A DNA stretch of 64,000 nt from Paraburkholderia caballeronis (GTDB lineage: Bacteria; Pseudomonadota; Gammaproteobacteria; Burkholderiales; Burkholderiaceae): NCBI RefSeq assembly GCF_900104845.1, contig NZ_FNSR01000002.1, forward strand, positions 62,001-126,000, written 5' to 3'. Within the stretch, counting starts at the first letter, position 1; every line of letters begins with the position of its first letter. The notes beneath the pieces are model-generated. The model was not told the DNA's origin. It was given only the letters and a program-made list of their open reading frames with translations, and ran no database searches. Of this stretch, positions 56,351 through 64,000 are shown one piece after another. A program made the position numbers and the translations under genes.

Positions 56351-57262
56351 ATGGACGTCGCCGATCTCAAGACCTTCGAAGCCGTCGCCCGGCACGGCAG
56401 CATGAACAAGGCCGCGTCGGAACTGCATACGGTGCAGTCGAACGTGACGGCGCGCATCCGCGCGCTCGAAGAAGAACTCGGGCTGCCGCTGTTCCAGCGC
56501 CACGCGCGCGGCGTCACGCCGACGCCAGCCGGCCAGCGGATGCTGCCGTTCGTCGGCCGCATCACGCGGCTGATCGACGAGGTGCAGGCGGCCGCGCGCG
56601 ACGACGGCGCGCCGGCCGGCTCGCTGGTGATCGGCGGGCTCGAAACGACGACCGCGCTGCGGCTGTCGCCGCTGTTGACCGAATTCGCGCGCACATGGCC
56701 CGACGTGCGCCTCGTCGTCAGTTCGGGGACCACCGCGCGGCTGTTGCAGGACGTGGTCGAATGCCGGCTCGAAGGCGCGTTCGTCGCGGGGCCGATCGAT
56801 CATCCGGAGCTGCATCAGGAAGCGGTGTTCGTCGAGGAACTGATGCTCGTGACCAGCCCCGCCGTGCAATCGCTGAAGGACCTGACGAAGATTCCCGACC
56901 TGAAGACGATCGTGTTCCAGTTCGGCTGCTCGTACCGGCAGCGGCTGGAAACGTTTCTCGCGGGGAAAGGCATCGTCGTCGCGAAGCCACTGGAGTTCGG
57001 TTCGCTCGATGCGATCCTGAGCTGCGTGTCGGCGGGCGTCGGCGTCACGCTGCTGCCGAAGGGCATCGTCGCGGCCGTCGCCGACGCGGGCAAGGTCGCG
57101 ATCCATCGGCTGCCGAAGGATCTCGCGCGCGTCGAGACGCTGTTCATCCGCCGTCACGACGGATATGTGTCGAGCGCACTGGCCGCGTTTCTGGAGATGG
57201 CGCGGAAGGTTTATCGGGCACAGACGCCGAAGCAGAAATCCGGCGACGCGGAAGCGTCCTGA
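56351..57262 (+). CDS. LysR-type transcriptional regulator
   Basis: A 303-residue LysR regulator. The winged helix is residues 5-62 (LKTFEAVARHGSMNKAASEL, then a recognition helix in VQSNVTARIRALEEELGLPL). The effector-binding domain begins near 90 with GSLVIGGLETTTALRLSPLL. It is divergent from the YbfB-type transporter. The 200-base gap includes an AT-rich stretch around 56198-56235 that could hold LysR sites, but no single T-N11-A box stands out. Confidence 0.92.
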   Translation: MDVADLKTFEAVARHGSMNKAASELHTVQSNVTARIRALEEELGLPLFQRHARGVTPTPAGQRMLPFVGRITRLIDEVQAAARDDGAPAGSLVIGGLETTTALRLSPLLTEFARTWPDVRLVVSSGTTARLLQDVVECRLEGAFVAGPIDHPELHQEAVFVEELMLVTSPAVQSLKDLTKIPDLKTIVFQFGCSYRQRLETFLAGKGIVVAKPLEFGSLDAILSCVSAGVGVTLLPKGIVAAVADAGKVAIHRLPKDLARVETLFIRRHDGYVSSALAAFLEMARKVYRAQTPKQKSGDAEAS

Positions 57263-57524
57263 TTCGGTGTTTCGCGGCACGACGCTGAATCGTTTCAGCG
57301 CAAGGCACGCGGCGCGGGTCGCGTGCGTCGTCGCGCTCCGCTTCTCATCCCTGTGTTGAAAATAACGGCTCGAAGCCGTCCTTCAGCGTCCTCATAACCC
57401 CGCTTCCCCTTCCTGCGTCCGCTCGCGCGCGTCCGCCAGCGCGGTGGACTACCTCGTCCCGCGTGAGCGCATAACCGCGCCTCGATCATCCCGCCTCACT
57501 CCAGCCATCGCATGAATCGGCGTC

Positions 57525-57554
57525 TTGCGCGTCTTGTTTGTTATGTTATAACAT
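57525..57554 (+). promoter_or_regulatory. promoter with a Zur-like palindrome before the TonB uptake operon
   Basis: TTGCGC (57525-57530), a 16-base spacer and TATAAC (57547-57552) form a plausible promoter. Overlapping the -10 box is the perfect 12-base palindrome ATGTTATAACAT (57543-57554), the core seen in proteobacterial Zur boxes. It is a sharp AT-rich island in very GC-rich DNA. Zinc-loaded Zur would block the promoter. The rest of 57263-57625 holds no gene. Confidence 0.65.
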
Positions 57555-57625
57555 TCTCGCCGCATTACAACCCGACGCGCCGCCAGAGCGCATCCCGACC
57601 AGACGCACCTCTACACCGGACAACA

Positions 57626-59815
57626 ATGACAACGACCCGCCGCTCCCTGATCGCCCGCGCGAGCCTGCTGCTGTTCGCGCAGGCGATTGCGTCGCACGCG
57701 TTCGCCGCCGACGCCGGCACGTCCGCGCCCGCCGACGCGACAGGCCCGACCCAGCCCGCCACTGCGGCCGATCAGTCACCGCAGCAGACCAGGAAGAACG
57801 ACCCGACGCTCGACGTCACCGTCAACGCGCAGCGCCTGAACCGCGCGCGCAACGGCTTGTCGCCGGAAGTCGGCAGCAGCGTGTACCGGATCACCCAGGC
57901 CGACATCGACGCAATGCCGCAAGGCGCGAACACGCCGCTGAACCAGGTGCTGCTGCAGGCGCCCGGCGTCGCGAACGATTCGTTCGGCCAGGTGCACGTG
58001 CGCGGCGACCACGCGGACCTGCAATACCGGCTGAACGGCATCGTCATCCCCGAGCCGATCAGCGGCTTCGGCCAGTCGCTCGATTCGCGGATCATCGACC
58101 AGATGAGCCTCATCACCGGCGCGCTGCCCGCGCAGTACGGCTATCGCACCGCCGGCATCGTCGATATCCGCACGAAGTCCGGCGACACCGGCAACGGCGG
58201 CACGCTCGACGTGTTCGGCGGCAGCCACCAGACGCTGCGCACCAGCGCCGACGTGTTCGGTTCGAGCGGCGCGTTCAGCTATTACTTCGCGGGTTCGCTC
58301 GGCGAGAACAATCTCGGCATCGAGGCGCCGACGTCGGACGGCAGTCCGCTGCACGACCACACGCGCCAGGGCAGCGGCTTCGGCTACATGTCGTATCTGC
58401 TGAACCCGCTCACGCGCGTGAGCCTGATGTTCGGCACCGCGGCCAACCAGTTCGAATTGCCGAACACGCCGGGCCTCACGCCCGCGTTCACGCTCGACGG
58501 CCGCACGTCGTTCGACTCGGCCCAGTTGAACGAAACGCAGTCGGAGCTGAACAACTTCGCGGTGCTCGCGTTGCAGGGGACGAACGGCGGCGCGTTCGAC
58601 TACCAGGTCGCGCTGTTCACGCGCTACACGCGCACGCAGTTCAACCCCGATCCGGTCGGCGACCTGATGTTCAACGGCGTCGCGTCGTCGGACTTCCACA
58701 GCAACCGCGCGAACGGCGTGCAGGTCGACACGACCTACCGACTGAACAACAGCCACACGCTGCGCGCGGGCCTGATGATGCAGCAGGAACACGCGACGTT
58801 CGACGACAACGTCGCCGTGTTCCCCGCCGACGCGGACGGCAATCCCCTGTCGAACCAGCCGTTCACGCTCGCCGACGCGAGCAGCAAAACCGGCTACCTC
58901 TACAGCGCGTACGTGCAGGACGAATGGAAGGTCGCGCGCAGCGTCACCGTGAACTACGGGCTGCGCTACGACCGGATGGACGAGTTCGTGCAGGCGAGCC
59001 AGTTGAGCCCGCGCATCGGCGTCGTCTGGCAGCCGACCAACGCGACGACCGTGCACGCCGGCTACTCGCGCTACTTCACGCCGCCCGCGTTCGAACTCGT
59101 GTCCGACTCCACGATCGGCCTCTTCAACGGCACGACGAACCAGAGCCCGAGTTCGCAGAACAGCCTGGTAAAGCCGGAGCGTTCGCACTACTTCGACATC
59201 GGCATCACGCAGCGGCTGACGCCCGCGCTGACCGTCGGCCTCGACGCGTACTACAAGAAAGCGACCGACCTGCTCGACGAAGGCCAGTTCGGCTCCGCGC
59301 TGATCTTCACGCCGTTCAACTACGCGCGCGGCCGCGTGTACGGCGTCGAGCTGACGACGAGCTACCACCAGGACAACGTGTCCGCGTACCTGAACGTCGC
59401 GTACAGCCGCGCGCAGGGCACCGACATCGAGTCCGCGCAGTTCAACTTCGAACCCGACGAACTCGCGTACATCGCGAACCACTGGGTGTCCCTCGACCAC
59501 GACCAGCGCGTGACGGCGTCGTTCGGCGGCGCATATACGCTCGGCCGCACGACGTTCACCGCGGACGGCATCGTCGGCAGCGGGCTGCGCAGCGGCTTCG
59601 CGAACACCGACAGCCTGCCGTGGTACGCGCAGGTGAACCTCGGCGTGATCCAGCATTTCGACGAACCGCTCGTCGGCAACTTCGATGCGCGGCTCGTGCT
59701 GGTCAACGCGTTCGGCCGCGTGTACCAGTTGCGCGACGGCTCGGGCATCGGCGTCGGCGCGCCGCAGTACGGGCCGCAGCGCGCGATCTACGCGGGCCTG
59801 ACGAAGCACTTCTGA
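57626..59815 (+). CDS. TonB-dependent outer-membrane receptor
   Basis: A 729-residue receptor. Signal peptide (ASLLLFAQAIASHAFA), a probable TonB box around LDVTVNA (residues 61-67), a plug domain (PLNQVLLQAPGVANDSFGQV, HVRGDHADLQYRLNGI, PAQYGYRTAGIVDIRTKSGD) and a 22-strand barrel ending in Phe. It belongs to a group often encoded with its own ExbB-ExbD-TonB set, as here. With the Zur-like promoter, zinc or zinc-carrier uptake is a reasonable guess, but no zinc-binding His loop is evident. The start at 57626 lies downstream of the promoter. Confidence 0.92.
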   Translation: MTTTRRSLIARASLLLFAQAIASHAFAADAGTSAPADATGPTQPATAADQSPQQTRKNDPTLDVTVNAQRLNRARNGLSPEVGSSVYRITQADIDAMPQGANTPLNQVLLQAPGVANDSFGQVHVRGDHADLQYRLNGIVIPEPISGFGQSLDSRIIDQMSLITGALPAQYGYRTAGIVDIRTKSGDTGNGGTLDVFGGSHQTLRTSADVFGSSGAFSYYFAGSLGENNLGIEAPTSDGSPLHDHTRQGSGFGYMSYLLNPLTRVSLMFGTAANQFELPNTPGLTPAFTLDGRTSFDSAQLNETQSELNNFAVLALQGTNGGAFDYQVALFTRYTRTQFNPDPVGDLMFNGVASSDFHSNRANGVQVDTTYRLNNSHTLRAGLMMQQEHATFDDNVAVFPADADGNPLSNQPFTLADASSKTGYLYSAYVQDEWKVARSVTVNYGLRYDRMDEFVQASQLSPRIGVVWQPTNATTVHAGYSRYFTPPAFELVSDSTIGLFNGTTNQSPSSQNSLVKPERSHYFDIGITQRLTPALTVGLDAYYKKATDLLDEGQFGSALIFTPFNYARGRVYGVELTTSYHQDNVSAYLNVAYSRAQGTDIESAQFNFEPDELAYIANHWVSLDHDQRVTASFGGAYTLGRTTFTADGIVGSGLRSGFANTDSLPWYAQVNLGVIQHFDEPLVGNFDARLVLVNAFGRVYQLRDGSGIGVGAPQYGPQRAIYAGLTKHF

Positions 59816-59823
59816 GCCTCTCG

Positions 59824-60450
59824 ATGAACCACTGGAACGATATCGACGCCACCATCAGCGCGGCCGGCTGGGTGCTGTATCCGCTGACCGGACTCGCCGT
59901 CGCCGCGCTCGCGATCACGTTCGACCGCGCGTATGCGCTGTGGCGCTTCGCGCGCGTGCCGGACGTGGCCGACGCATCCGACGACCCGGCTCTCGCCGTG
60001 GAGCGGCTGCCGCGCGGACACGCGTTGCGCCGCATCGCGCCGTTCTTCGCGGACGGCGCGCTGCCGATCCCGCAGATCGAGGCGCGCGTCGAGGCCGCCG
60101 CGCTGCGGATCGAGCGCGAGATGAGCCGCGGCCTGTGGCTGCTCGAAACGATCGTGACCGCCGCGCCGCTGGTCGGGCTGCTCGGCACGATCGTCGGGAT
60201 GATGCACGCGTTCCGGCTGATCGGCGGCGACGGTCTCGTGAATCCGTCCGGCGTGACAGGCGGCGTCGCTCAGGCGCTGATCGCGACCGCGCTCGGCCTC
60301 GTGATCGCGCTCGTCGCGCTGTTCGCGTTCAACTACTTCGCGCGGCGCATCGACCGGCTGATGGAGGACGTCGAGATTTTCGCGAACGAACGGCTCGCGG
60401 TGTTGCGCGTCGCGGCCGAACGCGGCGGCCGCAGTGGCGCAGCGCGATGA
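59824..60450 (+). CDS. exbB: ExbB/TolQ-type proton channel subunit
   Basis: A 208-residue membrane protein with three helices: residues about 13-33, then APLVGLLGTIVGMMHAF near 119 and GGVAQALIATALGLVIALVA near 140. These are the MotA/TolQ/ExbB signature segments. Together with ExbD it harvests the proton gradient to drive TonB. Eight bases after the receptor stop; its own stop overlaps exbD by four bases. Confidence 0.93.
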   Translation: MNHWNDIDATISAAGWVLYPLTGLAVAALAITFDRAYALWRFARVPDVADASDDPALAVERLPRGHALRRIAPFFADGALPIPQIEARVEAAALRIEREMSRGLWLLETIVTAAPLVGLLGTIVGMMHAFRLIGGDGLVNPSGVTGGVAQALIATALGLVIALVALFAFNYFARRIDRLMEDVEIFANERLAVLRVAAERGGRSGAAR

Positions 60451-60845
60451 AGCTGCGCCGTGCGAGGAAATCGAAGCGCGGGCGCATCGAGATCATCCCG
60501 ATGATCGACGTGATGTTCTTCCTGCTCGCGACGTTCATCCTGACGTCGCTCGCGATGCAGCGCGTGAACGCGCTGCACATCGATCTGCCGCAGGGCCGCG
60601 CGCAAACGCTCGCGCAGACGCAGCCGGTCACGCTCGCGATCGACGCCGCGAACCATCTGTTCATCGACGGACGGCAGGTAGAGCCGGACCAGCTGGCCGC
60701 CAGCGTAAAACGCGCGATCCACGCGGACGGCGACCTCGTCGTCGCGGCGGACGATCACGCGTCGCACGGCGTCGTCGTGCAGGCGATGCTCGCCGCGCGC
60801 GCGGGCGGAGCCGTGCATTTTCTCATCGCCGTTCATCGTGAGTAG
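60447..60845 (+). CDS. exbD: ExbD/TolR-type subunit
   Basis: A 132-residue protein with one N-terminal helix, IIPMIDVMFFLLATFILTSL, carrying the essential proton-path Asp at residue 21, and a periplasmic domain (VTLAIDAANHLFIDGRQVEP). Start at 60447 within the ATGA overlap with exbB. It overlaps the tonB start by eight bases. Confidence 0.93.
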   Translation: MKLRRARKSKRGRIEIIPMIDVMFFLLATFILTSLAMQRVNALHIDLPQGRAQTLAQTQPVTLAIDAANHLFIDGRQVEPDQLAASVKRAIHADGDLVVAADDHASHGVVVQAMLAARAGGAVHFLIAVHRE

Positions 60846-61539
60846 CGGTCGCGCGCAGCGCGCGAGGCTGGCGATCGCGACGGTGCTGGCGTCAGCGCTG
60901 TGGATTTTTTTCGTCGCGAACGCGGGCTGGCTGTGGGCGCCGATGCGGACGCAGCCGGTCGCGGAACCGCCGCTCGACATGAAGCTGGTCGAACTCGCCG
61001 CGCCTGCTGCTGCGGCGGCGGATACGGCACACCTGGCCGTCGCGCCGCAAAAACCGGCCGCGATACAACAACATGTGCGCGAGAGGGTTGCGCATCGTCC
61101 GGCCGTTACGCGCGCCACCGTACCGCCGACGCCCGCGCCCGAACGACAGCAGCAAGCCGCGCCGCCTTCGGCAACGCCTCAATCGCAACAGGAAACGAAA
61201 AGCGCGGCTCAAGCGGCGGAACCGTCGACGGCATCGTCCGCCGCGACCTCGTCGTCGTCAGCGAACCTGGGCAACGCTGCCGCCCGGCCGCTGTCGCAGC
61301 CGCTGCCCGACCTGCCCGACGATCTTCGCGAGGACGGCTACCGCGCGACGGCCATCGCGCGCTTCACGATTCATGCGGACGGCAGCGCAGACGTCGAACT
61401 GATCCGTCCCACGCCGATGCCGCGCCTGAACCAGATCCTGCTCGACACGCTGCATCAGTGGCGCTTTGCACCCGCCATCGAAAACGGACGCCCGGTCGAG
61501 AGCCGCCAGGACGTCCGCGTGCACTTCAACGTGAGCTAG
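60838..61539 (+). CDS. tonB: TonB energy transducer
   Basis: A 233-residue TonB-like protein: N-terminal membrane anchor (RLAIATVLASALWIFFVANA), a Pro/Ala/Ser/Gln-rich periplasmic spacer, and a C-terminal TonB domain (residues about 165-233, GYRATAIARFTIHADGSADV, then ILLDTLHQWRFAPAIENGRP). GTG start at 60838, overlapping exbD. Dedicated to the receptor of the same operon. Confidence 0.9.
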   Translation: MSSGRAQRARLAIATVLASALWIFFVANAGWLWAPMRTQPVAEPPLDMKLVELAAPAAAAADTAHLAVAPQKPAAIQQHVRERVAHRPAVTRATVPPTPAPERQQQAAPPSATPQSQQETKSAAQAAEPSTASSAATSSSSANLGNAAARPLSQPLPDLPDDLREDGYRATAIARFTIHADGSADVELIRPTPMPRLNQILLDTLHQWRFAPAIENGRPVESRQDVRVHFNVS

Positions 61540-61621
61540 ACAGCGCGGACCGCACACGCGCTACGGACCTGGAAATGTCCGTCGTGCCCGGTGGTCGCCG
61601 GCCGCACCCGCGGCGGCTCCA

Positions 61622-61768
61622 TCAACGCGCCGCGCGCCGGCGCACCCACATTGCGGTCAGCACCGGCACGAGAATCGCGGTGACGAGACACGCGGTCGCC
61701 GCCGGCACCATCGGCTTGAAGCGCGGGATTATCTCGCCGATGATCGCCGGGTTCGAGACCGCCGCGGC
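61622..61768 (-). pseudogene. kdgT: remnant of 2-keto-3-deoxygluconate permease (3' end)
   Basis: The minus strand reads AAAVSNPAIIGEIIPRFKPM followed by VPAATACLVTAILVPVLTAM and WVRRRAAR-stop. This is the C terminus of KdgT, the inner-membrane carrier for 2-keto-3-deoxygluconate. Everything upstream (about 270 residues) is missing: at 61768 the similarity ends and kdgR-like sequence begins on the other strand within a few bases. A clear deletion scar. Confidence 0.8.
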
Positions 61769-62228
61769 GGGTTTCGACAAGCGCGAATCGGCGTCGTCGG
61801 TCGGACGCGTGTTCGCGATTCCCCGCGCGCCCGGCGACACCGGACGGATCGGCATCAGCGAACTGTCGCAGCGGCTCGGCCTGTCGAAGACCACCGTGCA
61901 TCGCGTATTGCAGGCATTGAAGGCGCCCGGCTACGTCGTGCAGGAAGTCGAGACCGACGTCGAGATGCGCGGCATCGCGCAGGCGACGCGCGAGGCCGTG
62001 CATCTCGGCGCGTTCGACGAGAATGCGATCATCGACATCCACAAGATCGACGCCGATTACGGACTGCGAATGCAGTCGCGGATCGGCCGGCGCAATCCGC
62101 TTTACAGCACCGCGATCGGCAAGGTGCTGCTCGCGGGGATGGACCCCGCCGACGCGCGCGAGGTGCTGTCGCACGTCGAGTTCAGGAAGTCCACGCAGAA
62201 GACGCTTGCGTCCGCCGAACCGGGCTGA
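61740..62228 (+). pseudogene. kdgR: degraded IclR-family regulator (KdgR-like)
   Basis: An open frame of 162 residues against about 260 for KdgR. IclR-type HTH: IGISELSQRLGLSKTTVHRV, then LQALKAPGYVVQEVETD. About 30 residues joining HTH and effector domain are missing, after which REAVHLGAFDENAIIDIHKI and RMQSRIGRRNPLYSTAIGKV follow, close to E. coli KdgR. The protein stops at SAEPG, so most of the effector-binding domain is lost. The first ten residues belong to the kdgT scar. It is a decayed repressor of pectin/KDG catabolism. Confidence 0.8.
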
Positions 62229-62314
62229 CCTTGCCGCCACGGCATCGCGCCCGCGTGGACGCGCGGGCGCTACGGTAAAATCGCGCGCGAATCATCTGCG
62301 AGGAACGACTCACC

Positions 62315-63052
62315 ATGCGCGACGAACGGCCGTCCAGCGCGGCGGCGATCGAACGGGTGCGCCTGTCCGACACGATCTACGGACGGCTGCTGAACGAGAT
62401 CGTCGGCGCCGGCTACCAGATCGGCGACCGGCTGCCGACCGAGCATCAGCTTGCCGAGCATTTCGCGGTGTCGCGGCCGGTCGTGCGCGAGGCGCTGCGG
62501 CGTCTGCAGACCGACGGCATCGTCGTGTCGCGGCAAGGCTCCGGGACCTACGTGCAGCGCAAGCCGTCGCAGCGCGTCGTCGAGCTGACCGGCAACGCGC
62601 CCGGGCTGGGAGAAGTGCTACAGGGGTTCGAACTGCGGCTGTCGCTCGAACCGCTGTCCGCGCGGCTCGCCGCGCGCAACCGGTCGGATGCGCAACTCGA
62701 CGCGATCGTTTCGGCCGCCGCCGCGCTGCGCGACGCGTTCACCGCCGGCGTGTCGCGCGACGCGGAGAAGGACGCCGACTATGCGTTCCATCGCACGATC
62801 GCGGAGGCGAGCGGGAATGCGCTGCTGGTCGACGTGCTCGACGGCATCGCGGAGCGGCTGAAGGACGGGATGCGGGTGACGCTGTCGCTCACGCACGACG
62901 CGTCCGAACAGCGCCGCGCGCGGGTGCTCGATGAGCATGAGCGGATCGTTCATGCGATCGGGGTTGGGGACCCGGATAGCGCGGAGATTGCGATGCGGTA
63001 TCACCTGGATCAGGCGAGGAACCGGTTGCTGGATGGGCAGCTGGATCGGTGA
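62315..63052 (+). CDS. GntR-family regulator, FadR subfamily
   Basis: A 245-residue regulator. The GntR winged helix is at about 20-85 (IYGRLLNEIVGAGYQIGDRL, PTEHQLAEHFAVSRPVVREA, GSGTYV), and the all-helical FCD effector domain follows (LRLSLEPLSARLAARN, DADYAFHRTIAEASGN near 155 with metal-type His/Asp). A downstream-looking GAGG site precedes the ATG at 62315. It is intact, unlike the adjoining kdgR/kdgT remnants, and may have regulated the lost sugar-acid locus. Confidence 0.92.
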   Translation: MRDERPSSAAAIERVRLSDTIYGRLLNEIVGAGYQIGDRLPTEHQLAEHFAVSRPVVREALRRLQTDGIVVSRQGSGTYVQRKPSQRVVELTGNAPGLGEVLQGFELRLSLEPLSARLAARNRSDAQLDAIVSAAAALRDAFTAGVSRDAEKDADYAFHRTIAEASGNALLVDVLDGIAERLKDGMRVTLSLTHDASEQRRARVLDEHERIVHAIGVGDPDSAEIAMRYHLDQARNRLLDGQLDR

Positions 63053-63243
63053 GGGGGCAGATCGACCCAAAATGAACCTTTCGCTCGCACATTTCGCCGG
63101 TCTGCTTTTTGGCTAAAAACGATCGAACGTGGCCTCATCCGTTTTTCGCATGTCGCCGTATACTTCCAGATCCCAATGAGCCTCGCCGGAATATCACCAG
63201 GCCAATCAGCACGCCGCCCTGAATCCCATCTCCGAAAAAACAG

Positions 63244-63858
63244 CTACCCCCCCTGCCTCCGAACATACCACCGCCGATACCCCACCGTCCAAAGCATCAA
63301 TCCCGCATAAGTCGCATACCTGACGGCCATCGACCACCGCTGACCATTTGAACCGTTCATAGCGATAGCCATCCAGAACCTCACCGCGTTCTCGCCGACC
63401 AGCCCCAGCCCCCAAACCACCGTCATCAGCCGGATGGACGTCCTGAGCGCCGGCCGGCTCTGCCACATCGCATCGAACGCCTTCTCCTGCCCCGACCGTT
63501 CGCGCGCCATCGTCGAGCGCGCGAGATAGAACACCAGCGGTCGCTTCATCGAAAGAGACAACAGAAAAAACACGCCGACGATGCCGCTGACCAACGGCTC
63601 GCGAACTTCGCCCAGCCACGGCCATGACCTGGGCACAAGCACGAGCACCGACATGACGATACCCGCGAGCACAACCGCGCTCAACGCGTCGAAGTGCCGA
63701 AACCTCGCGAAGTCGAGCCCCATCCATGCGAGCAGCGGCACGGCCGACGCGATCAATGCGCCCGACGGCCCGAAGCGGCCTTTCGCGATCCAGTAGGTCG
63801 TCGCGGGCAACGCCACGTTGACGACGATTGCGAAGATATAGCGGGCGGAGGGGACCAT
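63244..63858 (-). CDS. VC0807-like integral membrane protein
   Basis: A 204-residue protein with about six membrane helices: PSARYIFAIVVNVALPATTY, VPLLAWMGLDFARF, LSAVVLAGIVMSVLVLV, then SMKRPLVFYLARSTMARERS, the VC0807-type signature, and a C-terminal helix ending WYVRRQGG. Related in pattern to IspA/VC0807 proteins of unknown function. It is alone; the last 140 bases of the window upstream of it contain its promoter region and no further gene. The ribosome site is weak. Confidence 0.82.
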   Translation of the reverse strand: MVPSARYIFAIVVNVALPATTYWIAKGRFGPSGALIASAVPLLAWMGLDFARFRHFDALSAVVLAGIVMSVLVLVPRSWPWLGEVREPLVSGIVGVFFLLSLSMKRPLVFYLARSTMARERSGQEKAFDAMWQSRPALRTSIRLMTVVWGLGLVGENAVRFWMAIAMNGSNGQRWSMAVRYATYAGLMLWTVGYRRWYVRRQGG

Positions 63859-64000
63859 GGGGCGCTCGTCGAGCCGTCACTTCCGGAGCGTCGCAGAAAA
63901 GGCCGATCGGTGTCCGTGCGTTGCGCTGCTTTCGATGGGCCAATCACCGGCGAGTGTTCTTGATGACGTTCGGCCGGCCTGCCCCCATCCCACCAAGTTG

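Noticed and set aside
63053..63243. Possible insertion-sequence remnant near the right end
   Set aside because: Composition drops in GC, but no inverted repeats or transposase fragment could be recognised.

Overview
The window looks like a piece of a high-GC betaproteobacterial genome of the Burkholderia/Paraburkholderia group. The evidence is strong GC bias at third codon positions, frequent GTG/TTG starts, a Burkholderia-type porin, a second groESL pair with a CIRCE operator, many LysR/LuxR/PadR/GntR regulators, and tightly spaced genes on both strands. It is mostly metabolic and envelope genes, with two patches of accessory or decayed DNA. I saw no tRNA, rRNA, CRISPR array, intact insertion sequence or prophage. 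Names rest on recognising motifs by eye; no search was run.

Layout. 0-10 kb: a truncated alpha/beta hydrolase, an orphan divergent MreB paralog preceded by a 20-copy heptanucleotide array, an esterase, a DHA2 efflux pump, glutaminase, an SDR, and an operon for a molybdopterin oxidoreductase with its cytochrome b. 9.7-10.7 kb is a scar: an orphan DUF4279 gene plus fragments of a possible toxin tail and of a redoxin. 10.7-16 kb: a LuxR regulator, a large lipoprotein, and a PadR/ferric-reductase pair resembling E. coli yqjI-yqjH with a palindrome on its promoter. 16-28 kb: DAHP synthase, a sterol-desaturase-like enzyme with a beta-propeller protein, an Nramp transporter, glucose-6-phosphate dehydrogenase, small secreted proteins, a zinc alcohol dehydrogenase and the groESL paralog.

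28-34.3 kb is a catabolic-looking block: an SDR lacking its catalytic Ser/Tyr, a CmcJ/NvfI-like protein, two tandem flavin-dependent (LLM) monooxygenases, a DUF3088 protein and an aldo/keto reductase. 34.3-38.2 kb is an accessory patch of small unknown genes around a trypsin-like protease that carries an extra N-terminal domain, with two mutually related small proteins beside it. 38-46 kb: a lipid A-type acyltransferase, a cupin, an FGGY sugar kinase, a small lipoprotein plus a Tat-exported phospholipase C-type enzyme, and an aldehyde dehydrogenase.

46-64 kb: a GFA-type zinc protein, a glpD gene with a large internal in-frame deletion, a porin, a catalase-related peroxidase overlapping a cytochrome b561, RidA, an SDR, two MFS transporters and a LysR regulator. 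Then comes a complete TonB-dependent uptake operon (receptor, ExbB, ExbD, TonB) whose promoter carries a palindrome resembling a Zur box. Next to it lie remnants of a 2-keto-3-deoxygluconate locus (kdgT tail and kdgR), an intact GntR/FadR regulator and a VC0807-like membrane protein.
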